From Siniperca chuatsi (taxonomy: Eukaryota; Chordata; Actinopteri; Centrarchiformes; Sinipercidae), in the NCBI RefSeq assembly GCF_020085105.1, contig NC_058058.1, positions 4,922,214 to 4,986,213 on the forward strand: a stretch of DNA of 64,000 nucleotides, given 5' to 3'. A program made the position numbers and the translations under genes. The notes beneath the pieces were generated by a model. The model was not told where the DNA came from. It saw only the letters and a program-made list of their open reading frames with translations, and ran no database searches. Shown in pieces: positions 12,844-24,110 of the stretch (its first letter is position 1; the number at the start of each line of letters is the position of its first letter).

Positions 12844-14068
12844 GCCCCTCAGGGGACTGTCCTCTCTCCCTTCCTCTTCACCATCTACACCACGGACTTC
12901 AGCCACCACACAGAGTCCTGCCACCTTCAGAAGTTTTCTGATGACTCTGCTGTGGTGGGATGTATCAGCGGTGGTGATGAGACGGAGTACAGGGCTGTGG
13001 TGGGTAACTTTGTTTCATGGTGCGAGCAGAACCATCTGCAGCTCAATGCGACAAAGTCAAAGGAGCTGATTGTGGATCTACGGAGGGCCAAGGCACCAGT
13101 GACCCCGGTTTCCATCCAGGGGGTCAGTGTGGACATTGTGGAGGACTACAAGTACCTGGGAGTATACTTAGATAACAAACTGGACTGGACCAAGAACACT
13201 CAGGCTGTTTACAGGAAGGGCCAGAGCCGCCTCTATTTCCTGAGGAGGCTGAGGTCCTTCAACATCTGCCGGACAATGCTGAAGATGTTCTATGAGTCTG
13301 TGGTGGCCAGTGCTATCCTGTATGCTGTTGCATGCTGGGGCAGCAGGTTAAAGGTAGAGGACGCAAACAGACTGAACAAACTGATCCGTAAGGCCAGTAA
13401 CATTGTGGGGGTGGAGCTGGACTCTCTGGCGGTGGTGTCAGAGAGGAGGATGCTGGCCAAACTACATGCCATCTTGGACAGTGTCTCCCACCCGCTCCAT
13501 GACGTGCTGGCTAAACAAAGGAGCACCTTCAGCGGAAGACTCATCCCACCAAAAAGCACCACAGAGCGCCACAGGAAGTCATTCCTGCCTGTGGCCATCA
13601 AACTATTTAACTCCTCCCTCTAAGGATTAGTCTGTTTGACCCTAGGTCACTAAACTGGTCATTGAGCATTACATCTCCGCCATAATTAATAATAATTGTG
13701 CAATATTCTGTTTACTCCTCAAGTGCAATATTAGTTTTCCCTTGTTAGTTTTTCTTATTTATTGTTACGGATATACCTCAATTACTCTCGACAGTACATG
13801 CACCTCCGCTTTTACTATTATTTATTACATAATTAGTGACATTGTATTTATACTGTACTTCACCATCTACCAGTAAACCCACTTGGTACTCGACACTTAG
13901 TTTATCTTATACTTATACCAACATGTTACTTAATTTATTTATTTCTGACCTGTTTATAGTGTATAATATCGTTTTCTCCTGTGTGCACTGACGTAAAGGC
14001 GAGCTACTGTAACAAAGAGTTTCCCTACGGGGATCAATAAAGTATTTCTGATTCTGATTCTGATTCTG
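12844..14068 (+). mobile_element. LINE fragment (L2/CR1/Rex1 group) with 260-codon reverse-transcriptase remnant and 3' tail
   Basis: One open frame runs from 12844 to the stop at 13621-13623. It starts inside the reverse-transcriptase palm (APQGTVLSPFLF) and includes the catalytic FSDD box, then YKYLGVYLDNKLDW, RRLRSFNICRTMLKMFY, ILYAVACWG and the C-terminal block LFNSSL. The 445 nt 3' UTR ends with GGGGATCAATAAAG and a short (ATTCTG)n tail, typical of fish L2/Rex1-like elements. The 5' two thirds (endonuclease, first palm motifs) are missing, so it is a dead 5'-truncated insertion, but the remaining frame has no stop and may be young. Confidence 0.88.
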
Positions 14069-14997
14069 TTCATCTGTCAAACTTTGGTGGAAGTCAGATA
14101 ATGAAAACTTGACACACTTTCTAATCTTTCAACACAATCTCCACCTCTAATCTATTAGGCAAAACTAAGGAAGCAGGTTATCAGGGAGCCGACACAGACA
14201 CCACCGGCTTCACCCACCACAGTCATCAGATCCCAATCACCTGAATACTGATTTCACACACCTGTCACCAATCACCCTACTGCATTATAAAACAGCACTC
14301 CCCTGGTTCACTCACTGTCTGGTCTCAACCCTACCATGAGGTTCTACTCTCAGAGAAAATAATGGACTTCTAACTACACATAAGCCTCTCAAAGACATTC
14401 CTAGTTCTCGCATTAGTTGCCTACTGTTTTGCTCCACCTGTGTACCACTCCTACTGTTGCAATAAACCTCCCTCGTATCTGCACTTACCTCCATGTCCTG
14501 TGTTTGCCAGCTGACACAGGTTAGGCAGGTTTAATTACAGGAGAAGTTGAGAGAGAGAGACTGAGATGAAGAAGAAAGAAGAAAGATTTAGAATGATAAA
14601 CAAAAACAGATTATTCGCTATGTATTCTGTGCCGTCCTCTATACCAGCTGCCTCTCATCTGATGTGAAATTCTGTGTCTCACATGATGCAGCTTGTTTTG
14701 GACTTCAGCTGGCAGACAAGTGCAGGAAGGCAGGAACAGATGCAGCAACAACAGGCAACAGACATTTAAATTCAACACACAGAACCTTTCAAAAAAGTTC
14801 TGGTTCCATACATGTTAGAGCTTATAATAATAATAATAATAATAATAATAATTAATAATAAAGTTGAATTCTCATTGGTCAGAGTAAGGAGTCATTAACT
14901 GGTGAACATGCCTCGTATTCCAGAAAACAAACATTGGACCAAAGAAAACGTTCACATCAGTTGATTCTACTCTTCAGCTCTACTTCATTTTCAAACC
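14069..14997. other. Intergenic DNA with a possible LTR-like or promoter-like segment
   Basis: The stretch 14180-14520 has CATTATAAAACAG (TATA-like) followed about 180 nt later by CAATAAACC, an arrangement seen in solo LTRs, but no TG...CA borders or target duplication could be placed. An (AAT)n run lies at 14824-14862. No gene seen apart from the leader exon that follows. Confidence 0.35.
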
Positions 14998-15046
14998 ATG
15001 ATGAAATTATTTTTGTTGCTCCTCTTCTTTCATGTTTCATCTCCAG
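14998..15046 (+). pseudogene. Orphan MHC class I leader exon
   Basis: This exon is 49 nt, the same length as the leader exons of genes 1 and 2, and encodes [16 protein letters not shown] ending in a GTAAGA donor with the same phase 1. Intron 1 is related to the paralogues for about 40 nt and then diverges. No matching alpha-1 exon follows: a hAT relic, a GT run and other elements occupy the next 6 kb. It is best read as the remaining 5' end of a class I gene broken by insertions or deletion. The leader is still open, so a functional signal peptide is retained in sequence. Confidence 0.75.
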
Positions 15047-15202
15047 GTAAGACAACATTTTAAAGCTTTACTTTAAGCTCTTTGCTGTAACAGCAGTTTT
15101 ATAATTTAAAGAAGTGCTTAAACCAAACTGGAAGTATGTTACAGATAATATGTTTTACCTTTACAGATGCAGCTTCCATTATACACACTTGAGTGTGGGC
15201 AC

Positions 15203-15942
15203 CAAGGCCGGCCCCAGGATTTAGGTGGCCCTAAACAAGATTTTGTTTGTGGCCCCAAAACACTCCCAGCACAACCACCAAATCACACACACTGCTCATA
15301 ACTGAATGAACACACACACACACACAAAATAGAGATGGACAAATTAATTATCAACAACTCTAACTTTATTTGAAAACAATGTTTATTGAAATATATTAAA
15401 ATTTGTTAAGAAACACTTAACGATTGCAAAGTATCTGCCGCTGCAGTCTCGTCGGAGGAGGATGTAGAAGGCTGTGGTAGCTCTGTTATGACCTCTGCAG
15501 CTGCAGTCTTGCGGGAGGAGGGCGTAGATGCCCCTGAAGTCTCTGACGATGTTCCCTCAGCAGCAGTCATGTCAGCTGACGAGGGAGATGGTCCTGGTGC
15601 AGCAGGGGTCGTGCCAAAATATTTTAATAATGCCCCTGAAAAGATTATTATTGTTTTCTAAATACAGTTTGGAAGACATTACATAGGTATGTTATATGTA
15701 TCTTCCAGGCCTTTTTATTAACCACACAAGTGCAATTTTATCCAGATATGCAAATGATCCATTTATCCAAATATGTCTAATATATCCTAATATGATCTTC
15801 AAAAATACTATTTAACATAACTAGAAAACAAATGGCAAGAAATCAAGCTTGTTCTAATGAAAAACATTTCAGCTAAAATTAATAATACATTCATACTTTC
15901 TAGTCAGCTTGGTTCAGTTTAATTTGTTCAAAAACACAACTT
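15203..15942 (-). mobile_element. hAT-like transposon relic, copy B
   Basis: Second copy of the element at 2704-3460, with the same terminus (GGCCGGCCC), the same minus-strand S/T/P/D-rich segment and small deletions. It lies 157 nt after the orphan class I leader exon and could be what separated that exon from its gene. Confidence 0.55.
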
Positions 15943-16031
15943 GAAGTTTGATATGGGTCTGATGCAGGCAGGACATGCATCCACTCAGTGCTAGATAAAG
16001 AATGTAAACAACCCAGAGGAGTAGTTACAGG

Positions 16032-16032
16032 C

Positions 16033-16065
<33 letters not shown>

Positions 16066-16089
16066 GCGTGTGCGTGTGTGTGTGTGCGT
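16032..16089. repeat. (GT)n microsatellite
   Basis: About 28 GT units with a few GC substitutions. Open frames across it are simple-sequence artefacts. Confidence 0.95.
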
Positions 16090-16296
16090 GTCGTAGCACA
16101 CAGCCTCTTCACCATAGGCCCAAGAGCACATGGTTGAAAAGTAAACGAGACAGCAATAGAAAGGTGAGGACAAGTGGCGCACGACAATTCTGAGTTGGCC
16201 CAAGAAGCTGGCTGCTTTAATCTGATAGGGCAGGGGGGCGGACTGAAGACAAAATGCGGCTGTGCATTGCAAGACTGGACATTAATTTACCGATTG

Positions 16297-17171
16297 CATT
16301 ACAGTTTTTCTCAATTGCTAAAACACTAAAATCATTGGCTGAAAAAAGTTCTCAGTTGCCTCATTTAGCTAATCGTGCAGTCTGTCAATACCTTAAACCA
16401 TTTCACATGGTAAAACACAATTTGCAAATCTCACGTAAACTTTTCAGCAGAACTCTATTGATATCTCATTCTCATTCTCAAAACACATTCTGCACTCTAA
16501 TGCACATGTCATCCATACTGGTAAACACAAGTGGCAACAATCAAATACAAATAGAGAACACACATGTCATTGATTGAACACAACCACTCAAAATTGATGT
16601 AACCTGTTTCAAATGATGTGACACAACCAATATAAGCCAGCTCAGACAGCAAACAGGTTGTTGAAGGTGGGAAGGAGAAAGTCTGAGAATGGATAGAAGA
16701 AACAATGTGAGAGGACGAAGACGGGTGTGTTTGCGAGGTGGGTGAAGAGGAGGAAGAACAACAAAAAATTGCAAAGAGCAAAGCAGAGTAGTAATTTCTG
16801 ATCAATTTTGAGCTACTATGATAGAACATGTTTTCGTTCATCAAAAGACAATGACGGAGACATTTGTTTTGAGATTAAAAATGTAATTCTCCCTGAGAAC
16901 TATGTTTTGAACAATGTGTTTTCTGTTTTTTGGTGTATTGTTTACTGACTGCTTGATAGTGTATATCATTTTGATCACTTTGTTTATGATTTGAGAGCAG
17001 TGCTTGATTTTGAACACAAGTAAAACTGTTTTGAGGAGAAAGTTTCATTTTGCGAGAGGAGTCAGAGGTTTTGTAAATACTTCTTGAAGATGAGGTTTTG
17101 TGTTTAATGGTTTCAGAAAATGGAGCAAGGTTTCAGAAATTGTGTTTCTGCAATTGAGAAAAACTGTAATG
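16297..17171. mobile_element. Non-autonomous DNA transposon with perfect 22 bp terminal inverted repeats
   Basis: The left end 16297-16318 (CATTACAGTTTTTCTCAATT plus GC) is the exact reverse complement of 17150-17171. The 875 bp interior shows no transposase. The perfect termini suggest a fairly recent or conserved family. The superfamily is uncertain; a Tc1/mariner-type element is plausible. Confidence 0.75.
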
Positions 17172-18587
17172 TGTGCTTATCCAACACACCTGGCCATGCA
17201 ACATCATCTCATTGGTTTGATTATGACGAACAGTCAATTTCAAACATATCAACCTACAACATCATCTGATTCAATTCAGGGGGGCAAGGTAATAACAAAA
17301 ACTAATACTGGGCATAATCTTAGCCACTAAAATGTCCGGGGTGGCACATCTTCAGTGTAAATGCTTGTTTAATACTCAGTGTTTTACCATTTTAATTAAG
17401 TTTAAATAATCTTAATAATTAAACTGTGCTGACTGCCTGTTTACCCCACTGTATGTGTTTTCAGTCAGTCTCTTCATTTTGATGTTGGATGAGACATTTG
17501 GCATTTTTAATAGTCAGCTATTATGTAGGCCTAGTCTGCAGGCCTGCACCACGTGTTACCTGGTGGTAGATTCTGTCATGTACTGTATAGCCTATATGAA
17601 GTGATTTCATGGACACAGATTAAGCTCAATCCAGGACAGAAGATTCAAAACGTCTTTTGGTCCAGTACCAGGCTTAGGCCTAATTTATGTCTGTGAAATG
17701 TACAATGTGTCGATGCATTAAAAGCAGCCTGAATGTTAGGATCAGTTCCATTTGAGCAATGAATCAAAACAAGACCCTCTCTGATTTGTTTGTGGTGACC
17801 AGATACTTAATTCAGATTTTGGGTATTCATAAGTTATACTTTTTAATAATACGATCATAAATGAATAATACTACAATTGTCTGTCCTTATGTTTAGGATG
17901 TACCATTCACAGATCCACTGCACCCATTGCCAATCAATGCTGTCACCGGACTTCATTAAACACCTCTCTTTGTGCAAGGAGAAGCACCCAGTATGGGTGG
18001 GGTTATATATGTGTATATAATCAGTGTATATAATCATGAGTCTGCCCCCAGAGTCGTCCTGGTGTCTTGCCTCTCTCCAACCGTTCAAATATCTGGTTGA
18101 GATCTAGTGACTGCAAAGGCCATAGCGTATGAATCTATCTTTATTTGACCAGATAATGAGCTAATTACACAAACTGCCCAACATGCAACTCTTAGCAACC
18201 AAGTTGAATTGATAGACTGAAAGTAGTATTTGGGTGGAATAAACCTGTAAAAGTAGTTAAAAAGAAAGTAGGCTTAGTATTTTGCTGTTATCCAGGTCGC
18301 TAGGTGGCGCTGTTGCGAAACACTAGGGTCCTAGAAATGCGGTCCTAGGACTGCGGTCCTGAAAGTGCAGCCTCCTCTACTGCAGGAACATTGTTGGAGT
18401 CAGAATCCTATATAGAGAGAATAGAGACACTCCCACCTCCCTCTGTGAGGTTAAAATAAAAATCTATTTGGAAGCCATTCCTGTGGCTTTGACAAATCTG
18501 ATTTAAGGAATAATACAATAGGCCTATTCTTCTGTTATACCTACATCTGCTAGGCTACTCTGTTTATTGACAATTCTAATTTCTTAG
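17172..18587. other. Intergenic DNA without recognised gene
   Basis: Nothing coding was recognised. A short segment at 18405-18450 (CTATATAG followed by CACTCCCACCTCCCT) resembles the 5' leader of class I gene 1 (positions 31-60) and may be another class I remnant; the match is short. Confidence 0.35.
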
Positions 18588-19075
18588 ATGATAAATTTTA
18601 TAGCAAAATCTGAGATCAGTAATTACAAAACAAACTTTTTATTCCAAAGGTTTTCAGGAGTGGATGCTGTAAAAGCTAGAACTAGATATCTGTCATTTTC
18701 TTTGTTACCTAAAATTAAGGAAGTTCATTTCAAAACAATTAACGGTATTTACCCATGCAGTGAATTCCTAAGGGCGAGGTTTAATTTGGATAGTAATGTA
18801 TGAACATTTTGTCAAAAAGATACTGAATCTCAGGAACATCTTTTCTGCACCTGTAATATTGTTTTTGTGTTTTTATGCAAAGCAAAGATGTTGGATTTTA
18901 TTGTAATATTTCGATAATGGGTACATTTTCCATCCATAAATATAGATTGTTTTAAAGTTGCTTCAACCTTTGTTGCATTTAAAAATGTTTTGAAAATTTT
19001 CTTTCAATCCATAAAAAAACTGGGAAAGAGGAGTGTCTTAAGACTATCTGAATTACTTGTATTATACATAGATTA
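18588..19075 (+). mobile_element. L1-like LINE C-terminal fragment (decayed)
   Basis: The first 71 codons read LLPKIKEVHFKTINGIYPCS and similar, and after an in-frame stop continue with CTFCQKDTESQEHLFCTC, the Cys/His block at the C-terminus of L1-type ORF2 proteins. More stops follow. It is a short relic with no catalytic part. Confidence 0.6.
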
Positions 19076-19983
19076 AACCCCCTTAAAGTAAAGTTAATTT
19101 TATTTATTTATTCGGTAGTGGGTTTTATCCCTCTCACGCACGCGCAGCACTGAACAAACTTTAGTCCACGCCCACCTGTTGTGTGGGCCTCACCTCGGTC
19201 TCAACCTGTGTAGAAATTGGACGGAGGCCGTCACCGGACAATCGCCTTTTCTTCAGCACCTCCACAAGCAGCACGGGAGACCGCCCTGCAGTTCGCCCCC
19301 CGCAGTTCAACGGGATACTGGAAGCGATCCTGATGGATCAGACCCCAGCTGTGGTCCCTAAAAAGCAAAGGGAGAGTCTAATGAGATTTGTCTCATTTTC
19401 AGGCAGTCTGCTGTCTACTTCAACTTGTAGATCTGATTGTGGTGATTGTCTTACTTTTTAAAGTTTGTCCTACGCCCAAATAATGTGCAAATAACCGCAA
19501 GGTTCTGGTTCCCAAAAATATTGGAATGCCTTGATGTATTTGAGTTAACGTTAGGCAGTGTACTGTCTTCAAAAGCCTGGGAAAGACAGTGCCAGCAGCA
19601 CAGGAGCAGGTCAAGGACAGGCTGAAGCAGCTGCAGCAGGTCCAACAGCAGCCTAGGACTGACGTTAAACTAACGTATTTGTATGACTGAATTTGTGCTT
19701 ATTAAAAAGTATAATGAAGGGCAGAATTATGATTTTCTTTTGCAACATACATATAATCAAGGAATCGATTAGGGAATTGTTAAGGACTTGGCATTGTTCA
19801 AAACCTAAAGGTTCCCAACCCTATAACTGACAATGAGGGAGCACAGAGGAAGAAAGAGTTACAACAGGAAAGAAACCCAGGAAAAATGGTAGAAACTGCA
19901 GTGTTGGCAGGTATGACATTATCCATCACACCAAAAGGCACTGAGCAGGTCGTCTTTGGTGCCTGGTAGATGATGGAAACCAG
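19076..19983. other. Intergenic DNA, GC-rich start
   Basis: The part 19150-19380 is GC-rich with open but unrecognised short frames (for example 19183-19461). No domain, splice pattern or duplicate in the window supports a gene. The rest is AT-rich and featureless. Confidence 0.4.
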
Positions 19984-20524
19984 GGGCCTCGTGTGTAAAT
20001 GCTGCTTCTGCACAAAACAGGGCTGAAATGATGCGTGTGCTACTCGTGTGAATTTAACCCTTGCGTACGGATGGTTTGGAAGAATTTGAAAATAGTGATG
20101 TAGATGGTAAAGGAAGGCCAATGCACGATGAAATAATTAACAAAATTATAGACTATAGGAAGGCTGAATGCAAAGAATGCAAGACAATGTTTCCAGTTTG
20201 GTTTACATTTTCACTGTTGGTGTAGCTATCAGTATTGTAGGCTTATCAGTAGTTAATCTTATTTGTAGTCATCAAGTAACTGAGACTCTAAGCTTGTCTT
20301 TTCCATACACCAAGGATGACTTTGGAAAATTCAATCAGCAAGACAGAAATATTAAGCTATTTCTTATTAAGTTATCATGATATGGAATTTAGGCCACATT
20401 GCTTACCACTTGCAGGCATACACGAGCAATACATCAGAGTATTTTTAGCTATACAAAGGTTTCATCTTTCTTCTGTACGAAAACATTTAGTGTAGAATTG
20501 TCTGCAGTTTTATACACGAGGCCC
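19984..20524. mobile_element. Harbinger-like MITE with inverted termini and CAG target duplication
   Basis: The left end GGGCCTCGTGTGTAAA and the right end (reverse complement GGGCCTCGTGTATAAA) match at 15 of 16 positions, and CAG flanks both sides. A 3 bp target duplication suits PIF/Harbinger elements. Its right part and flank recur at 40421-41264, where the left terminus is missing. A 70-codon open frame inside (20168-20380) is the same in both copies but has no recognisable content. Confidence 0.65.
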
Positions 20525-20970
20525 CAGGGGTTGTAGATGTTCCTCTACTTTGGTTTCCAATCTTAAAAGTTAGTGTTAGAAAGTCATTCCAATAGTGTTC
20601 ATAGCTTATTGTAGAGTGCATCCACCCCAAGTTGGTGCTGTGAGATCTTAAGTTGTAAAATGAACCAAAAAAATAAATAAAAAATAAAATAAGAATAAAC
20701 AAGCACAAATAAAATATTCTGTGGACTAAGCTTTTAAGAGGCTCTCATACAGATTGTGTATGGCTTTGACTGTGGCATGTTCTTGGTCCGTGACTGCCTC
20801 CAGGCCACTGAGGTTTTCACAGGACACGGTCAGTCTTTTTTTTATATCCAAACAAAAAAAAGGGTGTAAACCCGCCAACTTGAACCTGCAAACAAATTAG
20901 GAACATTATCAAAATGGATGAACTACTAAAATGAGAGCAACTTATGCTGTCAGTGGCAAACAACAGGGTA
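20121..20970. repeat. Segmental duplication, block H, left copy
   Basis: About 850 bp nearly identical to 40421-41264 in the same orientation. It starts inside the MITE and continues some 450 bp past the MITE's right end, so it is a duplication of genomic DNA and not two transposon insertions. On the minus strand, about 20733-20830 reads as a coding-like piece (TVSCENLSGLEAVTDQEH..., then a stop), possibly the last exon of an old transposon-borne or captured gene. Confidence 0.85.
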
Positions 20971-21290
20971 CAGTGGTGTGCAAAAGTGCTTGCCCCCTTC
21001 CTGATTTCTTATTTTTTTGCATGTGTGTCACACTTAAATGTTTCAGATCATCAAACAAATTTAAATATTAGTCAAAGATAACACAAGTAAACACAAAATG
21101 CAGTTTTTAAATGAAGGTTGTTATTATTAAGGGAAACCTACATGGCCTTGTGTGAAATAGTGATTGCCCCCTAAACCTAACAACTTGTTGGGCCACCCTT
21201 AGCAGCAACAACTGCAATCAAGCATTTGCGATAACTTGCAATGAGTCTTTTACAGCGCTGTGGAGGAATTTTGGCCCACTCATCTTTGCA
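20971..21290. mobile_element. Tc1/mariner-like element, truncated
   Basis: It starts with CAGTGGTGTGCAAAAGTGCT and has the familiar downstream text of a widespread teleost Tc1/mariner-type element (GGGCCACCCTTAGCAGCAAC). It stops at a junction with the LTR-like block. The matching position in the right-hand copy (41265) carries different sequence. Confidence 0.65.
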
Positions 21291-21578
21291 ACAAGGATGA
21301 TATTAAACACTTAACTAATTGCAAATAAAGAGTGCGATACTGGATCGTATTTGCCTACTTCACCCAAATCCATTGGAATGTACAGTGGGCCAATTTACAG
21401 CTCCGTTAGGAATACAGGTGCACCCTTTTGTTATGGTACAGCTGTACCATTCCTAGTGTCTCTGTCTGTTTGACCCCTGTTGGCCTCCGAGGAGCCTCCA
21501 ATCAGGAACTGACACACCTGCTACTCACCTGCTGTTAGCCATCTGCTCTCCATCCACCAATCAACACCTGGCAGTATA
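21291..21578. repeat. LTR-like repeat, truncated left copy
   Basis: Matches 41754-42041 with about 95 percent identity by eye. The left copy ends abruptly at GGCAGTATA, where class I sequence begins. The longer right copy continues to a polyadenylation-like AATAAACTG, as expected of a solo LTR. Confidence 0.55.
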
Positions 21579-21911
21579 GGTAAGATCACATTTTGTATAT
21601 TTACTTTATGCTCTTTGCATTTTGGTCCTGCGTAGCTCCAGGACACTAATTTTGTTTCACTTTTACTTAAACTTTATCAGACTGTGTGTTTCAAATGAAT
21701 CATATATTTGTGATGATGATGATGTGTGTATATTTATACTGAACATATAAACCTTGTTTGTCCTGCAGTGAAACACTCCCTGAAGTATTTCTACACTGCA
21801 TCTTCTGGAGTACAAAACTTCCCAGAGTTTGTGGCAGCTGCACAGGATGATGGCATTCTTATGGGTTACTGTGACAGCAAGAAAAACATAGTAGAACCAA
21901 AACAGGACTGC
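21579..21911 (+). pseudogene. MHC class I fragment: intron 1 plus truncated alpha-1 exon
   Basis: The match to gene 2 begins exactly at the exon-1 donor (GGTAAGATCACATTTT), runs through intron 1 and the acceptor, and enters an alpha-1 exon at 21769. The exon reads [18 protein letters not shown] and so on, stays in frame to KQDC, then breaks at 21911 where unrelated repeat sequence begins. It keeps the YCDS cysteine that marks genes 1 and 2, so it belongs to the same non-classical group. About 47 of 89 alpha-1 codons remain; no leader and no alpha-2 are present. Confidence 0.85.
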
Positions 21912-21916
21912 GCAAA

Positions 21917-22300
21917 GCGATCTAATCGACATGTGAGCGTCAGAGTTTGGATGTGTGTGATGGGAAATGAGGCTGTAAAGACTTCACTAAATAGTTGGCT
22001 GTGTTATTTATTTATTGGTTATCATGCTTTAGTGAATTGTTCACACTCTAGGAGTTGACCCTTGACCCCATGAAGACAGAACGATTAGTAACATGGTTTA
22101 ATTTGATTAAAATTTGAGTAAAAGTTACTCTGAGTAAATCTTTGTTGTTGTACTTTAGTAGTTTGTAGAAATGCATCACATGGTTTAAAATATTTCATTT
22201 TCCAGTTGAGTAGGATCCCCTTTATGATCTCTGCTGTCTTTCACCTCTGTTTGTGACCATTTTTGAAATTACTTTTTAAACATTTTCTAAATCAACAGAG
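21917..22300. repeat. Repeat block R, first copy
   Basis: The sequence from GATCTAATCGACATGTGAGC to about 22270 recurs at 40004-40290, and a related part recurs at 23116-23560. It contains no recognised gene. The copies mark local duplication in the flanks of the ZP gene. Confidence 0.75.
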
Positions 22301-22739
22301 TAGAGAAAAGGGCCAATTACAAATACAGCTAACAATCATAAAAATAAAATGTACTGTGCTTTTAACCAATTCCCCCCCTGCTGTGGCTGGACCTGTGGTT
22401 TCCTCTCACTCTGTCAAACAGTTTCTTCAGGTGCCTTCCTTAAACAGAAGGTTGTTTTTTAAAACATTCTTTTATTAATTAACTGCTTTCACATCCTTTT
22501 TTTTAAAAAAACTTTTTTTTTTTTTTACCTCAGAGGAGTACAGGAAAGGGTCAAACCTAAATACTACTACCGCTAAAAATAACAAGTACTGTACACATAA
22601 CTCACATCTGGAAAATACATCCAGAGAATTTTTCATTCATAAGCACCTAGACCAATGAGAAAAGACCAAATCAAACTCGTAAAATAAATGTTGTGTATGT
22701 AGTAGCGTTGGATATAAATTTCCTCTTGTGCCCGTGATA

Positions 22740-22860
22740 AGATCAGCCTTTATTAATCCTCAGAGGAGAAATTCAGGTGTTGCAGCAGCACAAGAACACA
22801 AATAAGTCCAGATAAAGAGAGACACGTATTAAATAGATAAATAGAAGTATATGAAATTAA
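22740..22860 (-). mobile_element. LINE 3' UTR relic
   Basis: On the minus strand, GAATTTCTCCTCTGAGGATT and the following AATAAAGG resemble the 3' UTR end of the LINE at 12844-14068 (CCCTACGGGGATCAATAAAG). No coding part is left. Confidence 0.45.
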
Positions 22861-23183
22861 ATAACAATAGAAGAATACTGTTCTTCTTCCAGTGATTAAC
22901 TCTGGTTTTGGATCCTGTGCCTCAGAACTCCTGCCTGCTTTCTAACCAACGCTTCCCCGCTACCTCTGCCGGCCCCACTGCCTTGCCGTTCTCCATTCCT
23001 CCTCAACCCTCTGCCATAACCAGCCAAAGCATCTCCTCAACCCATTCAATAAATCAACTTCACCTGCCTCTTAGTCTGTGTTCTGCGCTTGGGTCCACTT
23101 TTGGACTAACTATAACAGAATGAGGCTGTAAAGACTTCACTAAATAGTTGTCAGTGTTATTTATTGGTCATGATGCTTTAGTG

Positions 23184-23434
23184 CAGGGCTGCCCAAAGTG
23201 GGCCCGCCAGATGTTTCTAGTGAAAAGATTTTTATTTTTAAAAAGTTCATGCTGTTTTATTTTCATATCTGTTTTATCAGAGTGACACTTTGAGCAGGAA
23301 GTCAGTCAATTAAGGGAACTTTGGATCCTAGTACCATTTTGCATCTTAACAATACCATACAATAGGGATTTCCTTTTGGCCCACCATTAAGTTTCAGTTT
23401 TGGCCCTCCAAGGGAAAGAGTTTGGGCACCCCTG
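23184..23434. mobile_element. hAT-like MITE inside repeat block R, with the empty site visible nearby
   Basis: The ends CAGGGCTGCCCAAAGT and (reverse complement of the right end) CAGGGGTGCCCAAACT are inverted repeats of hAT type. The surrounding sequence GCTTTAGTG / TGAATTGTTCACACTC is uninterrupted at 22029-22055, which is the empty counterpart. Confidence 0.75.
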
Positions 23435-23829
23435 TGAATTGTTCACACTCTAGGAGGTTACTCTTGATCCCATGAAGACAGAAAGATTACTAACATGATT
23501 ACTAACAACAAAGATTTACTCAAAGTAACTTTTACTCAAGTTTTACTCAAATCAATCTTTGTTGTTGTACTTTAGTAGTTTGTAAAAGTAGTCATCAAAA
23601 TAACAACTTCACAAAATACAAAAGTATTTACTGAAAAATAACTTGAGCAGCAAGTCAATGAAAAGCAACAAGAAAAAACACCATCAGTACTGCCTTTTCC
23701 CTGGAAAAGACTGGAATTATTATTAACCACAGATGATCTTCCTCAGTTAAAGGTAAAAAAGTGAACAGAAATGTATTTGTGATTAAATAACAAGTCATCA
23801 TCTCCTGATTAGATAGCCTGTTACAAATC

Positions 23830-24110
23830 TTATCAAGTCTTTATCTCTCAAGTGTGATCACAAAATATTACAATAATGTTATACTCTATTAAGTACACCA
23901 AAGAGTAAAGGTTTACTTTTTTTTTAAATGACACTTTTTGCTTGTTGTCTCCTATATTATATTATGATTTGGCACATAAATCAACAAATTGTGCGCATGT
24001 GTGAAATAGACTGTGTCTATTAAAAAGTGAATATAAAGAGTATCAACAGTGTCCTTTAACTTTGATAATTCCAGTATGGACGTCCCAAGTCCCAGTTCCC
24101 ATCACAGACA
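23830..24110. repeat. Inverted repeat arm, left (partner at 39005-39260)
   Basis: The segment ending AGTATCAACAGTGTCCTTTA and continuing to TATGGACGTCCCAAGTCCCA is found reversed at 39018-39085 (TGGGACTTGGGACGTCCATA), with similarity extending to about 39260. The sequence after it (24305-24430) recurs in direct orientation at 39284-39710. Confidence 0.7.

Noticed and set aside
15900..16272. Minus-strand frames rich in His-Thr across the GT run
   Set aside because: They are translations of a microsatellite.
20168..20380. 70-codon frame repeated almost exactly at 40468-40680
   Set aside because: Conservation is explained by the recent duplication of the whole block H; no domain, signal or splice context supports a gene.
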